Positions 43,141-51,685 of a stretch of 64,000 nucleotides of DNA are shown one piece after another. How positions within the stretch are numbered: position 1 is the first letter of the stretch; each line of letters starts with the position of its first letter. The notes under the pieces were generated by a model. The model worked only from the letters and a program-made list of their open reading frames with translations, ran no database searches and was not told where the DNA came from. The DNA is from Chitinophagaceae bacterium. Its GTDB lineage: Bacteria; Bacteroidota; Bacteroidia; Chitinophagales; Chitinophagaceae. The translations under genes were made by a program, and so were the position numbers. The DNA is taken from assembly GCA_947446645.1 (NCBI GenBank), contig CANFHA010000013.1:114518-178517 (forward strand). The letters run 5' to 3'.

Positions 43141-45552
43141 GTGAAACAAGTTTTACTGGTTTTTTCGTTGTCCATAATTGCCTGTTTTGCCAGTGCACAA
43201 AAGAGTAAGGTACTCTTGCCCAATGGATGGACATTGACACCCACTGGCGCGACTGTACAACTCGGGGACCTGCCGCTGAATATGGCTGCATCAAACGATG
43301 GCAAGTATATAGCAGTAACCAACAATGGTGTAAGCACACAAAGCATCCAACTAATAGATGTTAAAACAAACACAGTGCTTTGCACAAAAGAGATACCCAA
43401 AAGCTGGCTGGGGCTCAAATTTAGTAAAGACAGTAAGTATCTGTATGCTTCGGGAGGGAACGATAACCGGATAATGAAATATGCCGTCGCCAATAAAAAA
43501 TTGGAACTTGAGGACATTATAGTACTTGGCAAGAAATGGCCCGAAAAAATATCGCCCACCGGGCTGGATATTGACGACTCGGCAAAAAAAATATATGTGG
43601 CCACAAAGGAAAATAGCTCCCTTTATATAGCCGACCTGAAAAAGGACGAGGTTACCAAACAGATTCAATTAAGCGCAGAAGCCTATACCTGTTTATTATC
43701 TCCAGATAAAAGCACACTATACATATCTATATGGGGCGGCAGTAAACTTATGGTTTTTGATACCAGGAGCGAGGTGATCATCGATTCGATAAATGTAGGT
43801 CGCAATCCTAATGATATTTGTATTACTAAAAATGGCAGGTATGTGTTTGTGGCCAATTCAATAGACAATTCGGTTTCTGTAATAGATGCAAAATCAAACA
43901 AGGTAATCGAAACACTCAATACTGCACTATACCCCGATGCGCCAAGCGGCTCTACCACCAACAGTGTAGCGCTGAGCGCCGATAATAAAACGCTGTATAT
44001 AGCCAATGCCGATAATAATTACCTGGCTGTGTTTGACGTCAATGATCCGGGCTCAAGCCGTTCGAAGGGATATATACCCACGGGCTGGTACCCTACTTGT
44101 GTGAGGGTGATAGGGCACAACGTCTTTGTCCTGAATGGTAAAGGGAACAGCTCCATGCCCAACCCTAAAGGCCCCCAGCCGGCACGCAAGGGAGGAGAAG
44201 CGAACTATAAGAAAGCAAACAAGCGGAGCGAACAGTACATAGGCAGCTTGTTTAAAGGTACCATGAGTGTGATGCATGAGCCGAATGACAAGGAGCTTGG
44301 TATTTATTCGAAGCAGGTGTATGCTAATACACCTTATACCAAAGAAAAAGAACTACTGGCCAATGGTGAGGCTGGCAACCCTGTGCCTATGAAAGTAGGT
44401 GCAGCATCGCCCATAAAGCATGTGTTTTACGTAATGAAGGAAAACAGGACGTATGACCAGGTGCTGGGAGATGAGCCCAATGGAAATGGGGACACCAGCC
44501 TGCTGCTATTTGGACGGAATATAACGCCTAATCAGCATGCCTTTGCCGAGCAGTTTGTGCTGCTCGATAATTTCTATGTGGATGCGGAAGTGAGCGCAGA
44601 TGGGCACAACTGGAGTATGGCTGCTTATGCAAATGACTATGTAGAAAAGAACTGGCCAACCAACTATGGAGGGCGTGGTGGTAATTATGATTTTGCAGCA
44701 AATAAAAAAGTAGCTACACCCAAAAATGGTTTCTTGTGGGACTTTGCACTGCGCGCGGGTATTTCATTTCGGGACTATGGAGAATTTACGGATGACGATG
44801 GCACTGTTTATCTCCCAGACCTGCAGAAACATATGTGCCCCGGCTATCCCGGTTGGAACCTGGGTGTACGGGATATGGCCCGTGAAAAAATATGGGAGAA
44901 AGACTTTGATTCCCTATTGGCTATCAATGCTGTACCGCAACTCAACATCGTGTATCTGCCAAGCGACCATACGGCTGGTCTGGGTACGAAATCCCGCACG
45001 CCGTTTGCTTTTGTGGCAGATAATGACCAGGCCGTGGGACAGATGATGGAACATTTGTCGCAAAGCCCAATATGGAAAAGCTGTGCTGTGTTCATTTTGG
45101 AAGATGATGCACAAAACGGGCCAGACCATGTGGATGCCCACCGTAGTATTGCTTTTGTGGCGGGCCCTTATGTGAAAAGAAAATTTGTAGATCATACTAT
45201 GTACTCTACATCCGGTATGCTGCGCACGATCGAACTGATATTGGGGTTGCCGCCAATGAGCCAGTATGATGCGGCGGCTACGCCTATGTACAGGTGCTTT
45301 ACACCTGTTGCGGATATGACCGGCTTTAAGAACATACCAACAAAAGTGGACCTGGAGGGGCTGAACCTTGCGGATAATGAGCTCTCAAGGGTAAGCGAGG
45401 GTTTTGACCTTGCGAAGGCAGACAATGTACCAGACAAGCAGCTTACAGAGGTACTATGGAAGAGCATAAAAGGAGGAAGGCCAGTGCCCGCACCAAAACG
45501 TGCTGCATTTGTGGCAGTCAGGAAAGAAAAGGATAAAGACGAAGATGATTGA
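43141..45552 (+). CDS. beta-propeller plus phosphoesterase fusion (YncE-like / AP-type)
   Basis: The protein of about 803 residues has a signal peptide from GTG 43141 (QVLLVFSLSIIACFASAQ) and an N-terminal YncE/SMP-30-like beta-propeller (about 30-350; repeated motifs such as YVFVANSIDNSVSVIDAKS). A C-terminal phosphoesterase of the phospholipase C / alkaline phosphatase fold follows, with HVFYVMKENRTYDQVLGD, then DGHNWSMAAYANDY and FILEDDAQNGPDHVDAHRS. It is a periplasmic or surface hydrolase. The longer opening at TTG 43072 would hide the signal peptide. The substrate is unknown. Confidence 0.88.
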   Translation: MKQVLLVFSLSIIACFASAQKSKVLLPNGWTLTPTGATVQLGDLPLNMAASNDGKYIAVTNNGVSTQSIQLIDVKTNTVLCTKEIPKSWLGLKFSKDSKYLYASGGNDNRIMKYAVANKKLELEDIIVLGKKWPEKISPTGLDIDDSAKKIYVATKENSSLYIADLKKDEVTKQIQLSAEAYTCLLSPDKSTLYISIWGGSKLMVFDTRSEVIIDSINVGRNPNDICITKNGRYVFVANSIDNSVSVIDAKSNKVIETLNTALYPDAPSGSTTNSVALSADNKTLYIANADNNYLAVFDVNDPGSSRSKGYIPTGWYPTCVRVIGHNVFVLNGKGNSSMPNPKGPQPARKGGEANYKKANKRSEQYIGSLFKGTMSVMHEPNDKELGIYSKQVYANTPYTKEKELLANGEAGNPVPMKVGAASPIKHVFYVMKENRTYDQVLGDEPNGNGDTSLLLFGRNITPNQHAFAEQFVLLDNFYVDAEVSADGHNWSMAAYANDYVEKNWPTNYGGRGGNYDFAANKKVATPKNGFLWDFALRAGISFRDYGEFTDDDGTVYLPDLQKHMCPGYPGWNLGVRDMAREKIWEKDFDSLLAINAVPQLNIVYLPSDHTAGLGTKSRTPFAFVADNDQAVGQMMEHLSQSPIWKSCAVFILEDDAQNGPDHVDAHRSIAFVAGPYVKRKFVDHTMYSTSGMLRTIELILGLPPMSQYDAAATPMYRCFTPVADMTGFKNIPTKVDLEGLNLADNELSRVSEGFDLAKADNVPDKQLTEVLWKSIKGGRPVPAPKRAAFVAVRKEKDKDEDD

Positions 45553-45641
45553 CGTTGCCTTTCTTGCCGCCGTCTCAGTGCGGCTATTAGGGATTTGGGC
45601 AGGGAATTGGTATTTTGCAGGTAATTAGCAAGCATTAATCG

Positions 45642-46892
45642 ATGTTATTCCTCTATAATCTTTTTCTTTTTCTTTACTCATTATTGGCGAGGTTCTATGC
45701 GTTGTTCAACGACAAAGCGAAAAAATGGGTAGATGGGAGAAAAGATTGGGAGCATCATTTCAGCAGCACTTTATTAGCAGGGGAAAAAAGGATTTGGGTG
45801 CATTGCTCATCAATGGGGGAGTTTGAACAAGCTAAGCCCTTGATCGAAGTGATAAGGGCGAGATACGGGGAATACAAGGTTGTTGTTACATTTTTCTCTC
45901 CCTCTGGGTACGAGGCATGTAAAAACAGTGCTTTGGCTGACTATGTGTTCTACCTGCCACATGATGGGAGGGTAAATGCGAAACGATTTATAGAAATTGT
46001 AAACCCAACGATAGCCCTATTTGTAAAATATGAATTCTGGTATTACTACCTGGCTCAGTTGCGTGCATCAGGTATACCTACAATCCTTGTTTCGGGCGCA
46101 TTTCGTGGAGAGCAGGTGTTTTTCAAATGGTACGGCGGAATGTTCCGGGATATGCTGAAATGTTTTGATTTCTTTTTCCTGCAGGACGAAGTTTCAAAAA
46201 CTGTGCTTGACAAAATAGGGATCAATAAAAATGTAATTATCTCTGGAGACACACGGTATGACCGGGTGGCGGCTATTGCCAGGAATGTAACGGCTATCGC
46301 AACCCTAGATAAATTCAAAGGCAATCATAAAATTTTGATAGGTGGCAGCACCTGGCCGGGGGATGAAGGGGTACTAAGCGAGTGCATGGCCATGATGCCC
46401 CCTGACTGGAAGCTGATCATAGCACCCCACGAAATAGATGTGCCGCACGTGCGGAAAGTACAGGGGCTTTTTAAAGATTCTATTTTGTTCTCAGTACTGA
46501 ATGCAGGGAACACTGGACAGGAGAAGAAGGTCTTGATAATCGATAACATCGGTATGCTGTCACGACTTTTTTCCTATGCCGATGTGGCATTTATAGGCGG
46601 TGGGTTCCAGAAAGGAGGCATACATAACATATTGGAACCGGCGGTTTTTGGTGCTCCGGTTATATTTGGCCCGGTTTATCAGAAATTTGTAGAGGCCAGG
46701 GAGCTGGCCACGCTCAAATACGTTTTCCCGGTAAATAATGCTGAAGAGGCTAAAGCTGTTCTTGGCAAATTAATTGCCGATGATGAGTATCGTGGCTCCA
46801 TAAGTTATGCGCTTAAAGAGTTCATGAGAAACCATACAGGTGCGGCCAATACTATACTCAGGGAGATTGAGCAGAAAGGATGGTTGAAGTAG
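45642..46892 (+). CDS. waaA: Kdo transferase (3-deoxy-D-manno-octulosonic acid transferase)
   Basis: The 416-residue GT30 enzyme attaches CMP-activated Kdo-type sugar to lipid A precursor at the inner membrane. An N-terminal membrane-associated helix is followed by WVHCSSMGEFEQAKPLIEVI, with the acidic active-site residue in GEFEQ. LFVKYEFWYYYLAQL comes next, and the C-terminal GT-B domain carries GGSTWPGDEGVL and FIGGGFQKGGIHNILEPAVF. It opens the Kdo/Kdo8N gene cluster, separated from the rest by a divergently placed toxin-antitoxin pair. Confidence 0.93.
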   Translation: MLFLYNLFLFLYSLLARFYALFNDKAKKWVDGRKDWEHHFSSTLLAGEKRIWVHCSSMGEFEQAKPLIEVIRARYGEYKVVVTFFSPSGYEACKNSALADYVFYLPHDGRVNAKRFIEIVNPTIALFVKYEFWYYYLAQLRASGIPTILVSGAFRGEQVFFKWYGGMFRDMLKCFDFFFLQDEVSKTVLDKIGINKNVIISGDTRYDRVAAIARNVTAIATLDKFKGNHKILIGGSTWPGDEGVLSECMAMMPPDWKLIIAPHEIDVPHVRKVQGLFKDSILFSVLNAGNTGQEKKVLIIDNIGMLSRLFSYADVAFIGGGFQKGGIHNILEPAVFGAPVIFGPVYQKFVEARELATLKYVFPVNNAEEAKAVLGKLIADDEYRGSISYALKEFMRNHTGAANTILREIEQKGWLK

Positions 46893-47060
46893 CGTTTTAC
46901 CTTAATTGGTAAGGTGAATGCCCGTGCGAGAAACAAGCTATTTTAGGCAGGACTTACTTTAATATCACTTTCTACTCTTTGAGAAATATTAAAGATAAAA
47001 CACCTTAATGCCGGTTGCGAAGATGAGCATGAATGGGTGAGTGGATTATCGTGAATGACG

Positions 47061-47366
47061 TTATATTTTTCGATATTTGTTTTTTGGATTCCGCTTTGCG
47101 TGAAATATGGAACTGATGAGTATTTCCTTTTCAGAATCAAGAATTTTATAAACAACGAGAAACGGGAAATCTTTACCAATTATAGTTTCTCTAAACCCTT
47201 TCTTTTTACTTCCATACAAGGCGGGGCTTGAAAGAATATTTTCAATTTTATTTTTGACTGTTTGTATAAATCGCTCACCTAATCCTGTCTGTATTTCCTC
47301 ATACCATGCGTATGCATTCGCAATATCCTCTGTAGCTTTGGGGTGTAAGCGATAGGAATAATTCAT
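47061..47366 (-). CDS. RelE/ParE-family toxin
   Basis: The 101-residue protein has the ParE pattern YRLHPKATEDIANAYAWYEE, then GLGERFIQTVKNKIENILSS and a VVYKILDSEKEILISSIFHA core strand, ending in a basic tail. RelE/ParE toxins cleave mRNA at the ribosome or block gyrase. Its start overlaps the upstream antitoxin gene by 4 bp. It interrupts the Kdo cluster on the opposite strand. Confidence 0.88.
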   Translation of the reverse strand: MNYSYRLHPKATEDIANAYAWYEEIQTGLGERFIQTVKNKIENILSSPALYGSKKKGFRETIIGKDFPFLVVYKILDSEKEILISSIFHAKRNPKNKYRKI

Positions 47367-47602
47367 TTTTTCTTTTTCGAAGATATGTAAGATTGCCGGG
47401 CAATATCAACAGCCTCTTCCCAGGTGTGCCCTGTAACAGAGCCACTTTCTAATTCAGCAAACCGTTGGTTCATCTCATCTTCATAGTCATTTCTTTTGGC
47501 GGTAAAGGCTTTGATAACACTCAATACAGCCTTTTTTTGCGAGAGGGTTAGCTGAATTAAATTGTCTGAAATTTGTTTATCTACTATACTGGTCGCCGTC
47601 AT
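47363..47602 (-). CDS. antitoxin partner of the RelE/ParE toxin
   Basis: The 79-residue protein is helical and charged: LIQLTLSQKKAVLSVIKAFT, then a C-terminal segment FAELESGSVTGHTWEEAVDI of the addiction-module type that wraps its toxin. The order antitoxin then toxin with a 4-bp overlap is the usual type II arrangement. Autoregulation is expected, but no operator was clearly identified. Confidence 0.8.
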   Translation of the reverse strand: MTATSIVDKQISDNLIQLTLSQKKAVLSVIKAFTAKRNDYEDEMNQRFAELESGSVTGHTWEEAVDIARQSYISSKKKK

Positions 47603-47711
47603 TCCAATGCCGTTTCTACAAATTTAAGGACATTTACCAATTTTATTAAGGTTAAATTACCATTTCCTGATTAAGATAAACATTACTTTTACACCCTCAA
47701 AACCAAATAAA

Positions 47712-48920
47712 ATGCCAGGAACAGAATTATTCGGCGCTGAGGAGCGCAAAGAAATAAATGATGTATTGGAAACCGGAATTCTTTTTCGCTACGGCCATGA
47801 TCAGCAGCGTAGGGGTATCTGGAAAGCAAGAGAGTTTGAAGAGGAAGTAAAGAAATTTACCAGCGCGAAATACGCCCACACCGTGTCTAACGGTTCTGCA
47901 GCAATAGCTATTGCTATGGCCGCCTCCGGCATAGGTGCCGGCGATGAGGTTATTGTACCTCCGTTCACATATATAGCAAGCGTAGAGGCGGTCCTATTCA
48001 TTGGTGCAATACCCATATTTGCAGAGATTGATGAAACACTTTGCCTCAGTGCAGAAGGGATAAAAAAGGTGCTGACACCCAAAACAAAGGGCATTTGCCT
48101 GGTGCATATGTGCGGCGGCACGGCCGATATGGATGGAATAATGGAGCTGGTAAAAGAGCATAATCTCACACTGGTCGAAGATGCCGGACAGGCATTTGGC
48201 GCATCTTATAAAGGAACTTCGGTTGGTCTGTTCGGAACCGCGGGCAGTTTTTCATTTGATTTCTTCAAGATAGCTACAGCCGGCGAAGGCGGCGCCATAA
48301 TTACCAATAGCGAAGAAACGTATAAAAAGATCGATTCCTATTCAGACCACGGCCATGACCATGTGGGCACTAACAGGGGGATGGAGCAACACCCTGTACT
48401 GGGCTTCAACTACCGTATCAGCGAGCTGCATGCGGCTGTAGGTTTGGCTCAGACACGTAAAGTGCCACACATACGTGAGGTGAACAGGAAGTATAAAAAA
48501 ATGCTTACTGATATTCTTTCAAAGACAGAGGGCATATCATTTGCAACGCTCACAGACCCGGCAGGAGACTCTGCAACTTTTCTCAATTTACTGCTGCCCG
48601 ATACTGAAGCCGCGCAGCGCACAGTAGATGAGCTGAACAAAGCAGGCGTTGGTGGGTTCAACTACTGGTACAGCAATATGTATCACTTCATTAATCAGTG
48701 GGACCACGTGAAGAATATGGCCACGGTATCAAAATTGCCAGCTGAGGTGCTTGGTATTCCACAGGATTATAATGATCTGCAATTGCCAAAATCACAGGAA
48801 GTAATAGGCCGTTTGATTTCGTTTGGCGTGCGATGTACCTGGACAGAAGAAGAAGTGAAGAGCCTAGCAAATAATATTTCGAACGCAGTTAAGGCAGCTT
48901 CCGCGGTGGCAGCCATATAA
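47712..48920 (+). CDS. kdnA: DegT/DnrJ/EryC1-type aminotransferase, probable KdnA
   Basis: The 402-residue PLP enzyme has the cofactor Lys186 in FDFFKIATAGEGG, the ring-stacking region SNGSAAIAIAM and EDAGQAFGA. It resembles sugar aminotransferases of the DegT family. Directly after it comes an iron-type alcohol dehydrogenase like KdnB, then kdsA and kdsB. In Shewanella, KdnB oxidises C8 of Kdo and KdnA aminates it to 8-amino-Kdo (Kdo8N). The pairing here strongly suggests the same function; the sequence alone gives only the aminotransferase family. Confidence 0.83.
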   Translation: MPGTELFGAEERKEINDVLETGILFRYGHDQQRRGIWKAREFEEEVKKFTSAKYAHTVSNGSAAIAIAMAASGIGAGDEVIVPPFTYIASVEAVLFIGAIPIFAEIDETLCLSAEGIKKVLTPKTKGICLVHMCGGTADMDGIMELVKEHNLTLVEDAGQAFGASYKGTSVGLFGTAGSFSFDFFKIATAGEGGAIITNSEETYKKIDSYSDHGHDHVGTNRGMEQHPVLGFNYRISELHAAVGLAQTRKVPHIREVNRKYKKMLTDILSKTEGISFATLTDPAGDSATFLNLLLPDTEAAQRTVDELNKAGVGGFNYWYSNMYHFINQWDHVKNMATVSKLPAEVLGIPQDYNDLQLPKSQEVIGRLISFGVRCTWTEEEVKSLANNISNAVKAASAVAAI

Positions 48921-48959
48921 TGCTTTTCGAATTTTAACTTTTGAATTTTGACTTTGCAA

Positions 48960-50039
48960 ATGCACAAGAATTTTAAGAATATAGATAAGGTGGTTTTCGG
49001 CAGGGGCAGCTTTGCCAATATGGAGGGTATCCTGGCAGAAAAACGAAATGAGAATAACCGGTTCTTTCTCTTTGTGGTGGATAGCTATTTTAAGGGCAAG
49101 GAACTGGAAGCGCGCATCCCTGCCGCGGCTGAAGATGTGGTGCGGTTTATCGATGTAGATCCTCATGAGCCTACCACTGAGCAGATAGATAATTTAAGGG
49201 ATGAGATTCTGGCTTCGAAAGGATTGCCCGCCGGTGTAGTAGGAATAGGCGGGGGCAGCATAATGGATATTGCAAAGGCAATATCGCTCATGTTTACTAA
49301 CGAGGGTTCATCTGTTTTGTATCAGGGATTGAACCTCATAAAGAAACCGGGCATTTACCACCTGGGCGTACCAACCATATCAGGAACAGGTGCAGAGGTG
49401 TCTATGACCGCTGTGCTTACCGGGCCTGTGAAAAAATTAGGACTGAAGTGCGACTGGACGGTGTTTAACCAGGTGATACTCGACTCGGAGCTTACCGCCT
49501 CAGTGCCGGTAGATAAGTGGTTGTACACAGGTATGGATACATATATCCATTGTGTAGAGTCTGAGAATGGCACACTGAATAATGCTTACAGCCATGCCTA
49601 TGCAGAGCAGGCACTGAAACTTTGCCGGGAGATATATCTTGGTGATAACGCAGGCCAGAGTCCGGAAAACGATGATAAGTTGATGGTGGCATCTATGATG
49701 GGCGGTCTTAGCCTTACCTATTCTGAAGTAGGTGTTTGTCATGCTTTATCTTACGGGCTGTCTAAAATACTGGGTGAGAAACATTGTTACGCAAACTGTC
49801 TTGCTTTCCAGCACCTTGAGGACTATTACGGTGAAGGGGTAGGAGAGCTGAAGCAAATGCTGAAAACACATAATGTTCAGCTTCCCCAGGGGCTGAGCAA
49901 GGGCTGGACGGATGAGCAGATAACTGCAATGGCTGAAGTAGCTTATAACCTGCCGCATATGTGGAACCACGCGATAGGGACCGATTGGAAGGAAAAAGTA
50001 ACGATTGACACGATCAAAGAACTATATAAAAGAATGTAA
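48960..50039 (+). CDS. kdnB: iron-type alcohol dehydrogenase, probable Kdo 8-oxidase KdnB
   Basis: The 359-residue enzyme of the Fe-ADH fold shows VVGIGGGSIMDIAKAISL (nucleotide or product loop), VPTISGTGAEVSMTAVL and a metal-site region DTYIHCVESENG, then YSEVGVCHALSYGLSKILG. I use ATG 48960; TTG 48948 is also possible. In Shewanella the homologue oxidises the C8 hydroxyl of Kdo to an aldehyde, which KdnA aminates. It starts 39 bp after kdnA and 51 bp before kdsA, so the three are probably one operon. Confidence 0.85.
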   Translation: MHKNFKNIDKVVFGRGSFANMEGILAEKRNENNRFFLFVVDSYFKGKELEARIPAAAEDVVRFIDVDPHEPTTEQIDNLRDEILASKGLPAGVVGIGGGSIMDIAKAISLMFTNEGSSVLYQGLNLIKKPGIYHLGVPTISGTGAEVSMTAVLTGPVKKLGLKCDWTVFNQVILDSELTASVPVDKWLYTGMDTYIHCVESENGTLNNAYSHAYAEQALKLCREIYLGDNAGQSPENDDKLMVASMMGGLSLTYSEVGVCHALSYGLSKILGEKHCYANCLAFQHLEDYYGEGVGELKQMLKTHNVQLPQGLSKGWTDEQITAMAEVAYNLPHMWNHAIGTDWKEKVTIDTIKELYKRM

Positions 50040-50090
50040 ACAGATGACGCACCAATATGTTGTGCAACATCTAACCAAGCATATAAGTAT

Positions 50091-50924
50091 ATGAGCAAGA
50101 AAATAGTAAAAGTTGGAAATATAAATTGTGGAGCCGATGAATTGTTCCTCATTTCGGGACCGTGTGTGATAGAGGAAGAAATTATAATGATGAAGACCGC
50201 AGAGAAACTGCGTGAGGTTAGCGAAAAGCTGAATATTCCGATCATCTACAAATCTTCTTTTCTTAAGGATAATCGCAGCAGCCTGAAGTACTACGACGGG
50301 CCGGGCCTTGACAAGGGCCTTAAGATACTTGCTAAGGTGCGGGAGCAGTTCGGGTTTACTCTATTGACAGATATCCACTACCCTGAGCATTCTGCTCCGG
50401 TGGCTGAAGTGTGTGACGTGCTGCAAATCCCTGCATATTTGTGTATGCAATCTGGCCTGATGGTGTCTGCAGCGAAAACCGGTAAGGTCGTAAATATTAA
50501 GCATGGCCAATTCCTTGCACCGGAGAATATGAAACACCCGGTGGCAAAATGCGTTGAAGCAGGCAACGACCAGATCATTCTTACAGAGCGCGGTTATACT
50601 ATGGGTTACAACGACCTGGTGGTAGATCCCCGCAGTTTCTACCATATGTCGCAACTGGGTTACCCGGTAGTGTTTGATATTACCCATTCTATCAGGAAGT
50701 ATGGTATTCCTAGTGCTGATGCAAAAGGGGGGGCAAAGGAATTTTTACCGGTACTTAGCTATGCAGGTGTAGCCGCTGGGGTAGACGGTATCTTTATTGA
50801 GACGCATCCAGAACCGGAAAAGGCGCTGTGTGATGCTGCCAGCCAATTGAGTGTGGATAAACTGGAAGAGTTCCTTAAACCACTCATTGAGTTTCATGCG
50901 GTTGAGGTAAAATACAGGTCCTAG
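50091..50924 (+). CDS. kdsA: 3-deoxy-8-phosphooctulonate synthase (KDO8P synthase), metal-dependent class
   Basis: The 277-residue TIM barrel condenses arabinose-5-phosphate with PEP. Diagnostic segments are FLISGPCVIEEE, YKSSFLKDNRSS, LLTDIHYPEHS, VVNIKHGQFLAPENM and VFDITHSIRKYG. Cys25 in SGPC is the metal ligand of the metal-dependent class. The E. coli type has Asn at this position. It is followed by a toxin-antitoxin pair and then the transaldolase-CBS gene. Confidence 0.94.
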   Translation: MSKKIVKVGNINCGADELFLISGPCVIEEEIIMMKTAEKLREVSEKLNIPIIYKSSFLKDNRSSLKYYDGPGLDKGLKILAKVREQFGFTLLTDIHYPEHSAPVAEVCDVLQIPAYLCMQSGLMVSAAKTGKVVNIKHGQFLAPENMKHPVAKCVEAGNDQIILTERGYTMGYNDLVVDPRSFYHMSQLGYPVVFDITHSIRKYGIPSADAKGGAKEFLPVLSYAGVAAGVDGIFIETHPEPEKALCDAASQLSVDKLEEFLKPLIEFHAVEVKYRS

Positions 50925-50942
50925 AAAATTGGGGGTGATTTT

Positions 50943-50973
50943 TTTGAGTGTACGTATAAGTTTTATAACTTTG
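50943..50973 (+). promoter_or_regulatory. consensus promoter of the RHH-PIN toxin-antitoxin pair
   Basis: TTTG (50943-50946), 19 bp, TAACTTTG (50966-50973) is an exact Bacteroidota promoter starting 19 bp after the kdsA stop. The inserted pair therefore has its own promoter, which can also drive the genes after it. Confidence 0.8.
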
Positions 50974-50993
50974 TCGTATAAAAGCAGGATGTC

Positions 50994-51251
50994 ATGGATG
51001 CTAAAGTAACATTAAGCTTTGACGCCAGTATTATTGACCGGGCAAAGCAATATGCAGAAAATAAAGGGATTAGCCTGAGCAGGCTTACAGAGATATTATT
51101 GCGTAAGGCAACAGCTGGTGGCTACCGTAACATAGAAGATATACCGGTAGCTGACTGGGTGCATACAGTATCAGAGGGGGAGGCAGAGTATATCAGCGCG
51201 CCGCGTAAGCGGAAAGACATGAAGGATGAATATTATAAAACCAGGAAATGA
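50994..51251 (+). CDS. ribbon-helix-helix antitoxin (DUF6364-like)
   Basis: The 85-residue protein opens AKVTLSFDASIIDRAKQYAE, then NKGISLSRLTEILLRKAT, a ribbon-helix-helix domain. It closes with a charged tail that would neutralise the toxin. Its stop overlaps the toxin start by 4 bp. It should repress its own promoter. Confidence 0.85.
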   Translation: MDAKVTLSFDASIIDRAKQYAENKGISLSRLTEILLRKATAGGYRNIEDIPVADWVHTVSEGEAEYISAPRKRKDMKDEYYKTRK

Positions 51252-51661
51252 AATTTTTCCTGGATGCCAATATTCTTGTTTCGGTGCTTAATAAAGAATA
51301 TCCGCTATATACCTATACCTCAAGAGTATTGAGTATGGCGGGTTCGCCGGGCACAACCCTGGTTACTACCAATATTTGTCTTGCCATTGCGTTTTACTTT
51401 GCAGAAAAAAAACACGGGCAGGAAAGTGCAAAAAAGAGAATAGGGTTGCTGATGCAACATTTGGATATTGTGGATTGTGGAAACAGGGAAGCAGTATCGT
51501 CTATGCAGAACAAGAAGATCCATGATTTTGAAGATGGTCTTCAGTATTACGCAGCCCTACATGCCAACTGCACCTGTATAGTGACAAATGATCTTGATGA
51601 TTTTTATTTTTCAGACGTACAGGTGTTGGATCCTGAACGCTTTTTTAAGAAATATGTTTAA
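51248..51661 (+). CDS. PIN-domain toxin, VapC-like
   Basis: The 137-residue protein has the PIN metal-binding acidic residues in FFLDANILVSVL, then in HDFEDGLQYYAA and VTNDLDDFY. PIN toxins are Mg-dependent ribonucleases that cleave tRNA or rRNA. The pair sits inside the Kdo cluster, between kdsA and the transaldolase-CBS gene, on the same strand. Confidence 0.88.
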   Translation: MKFFLDANILVSVLNKEYPLYTYTSRVLSMAGSPGTTLVTTNICLAIAFYFAEKKHGQESAKKRIGLLMQHLDIVDCGNREAVSSMQNKKIHDFEDGLQYYAALHANCTCIVTNDLDDFYFSDVQVLDPERFFKKYV

Positions 51662-51685
51662 ATAATTTTTTAATAAACACACAAA

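Noticed and set aside
46943..47179. 78-codon minus-strand frame
   Set aside because: Overlaps the ParE-type toxin gene out of frame and lacks protein character.
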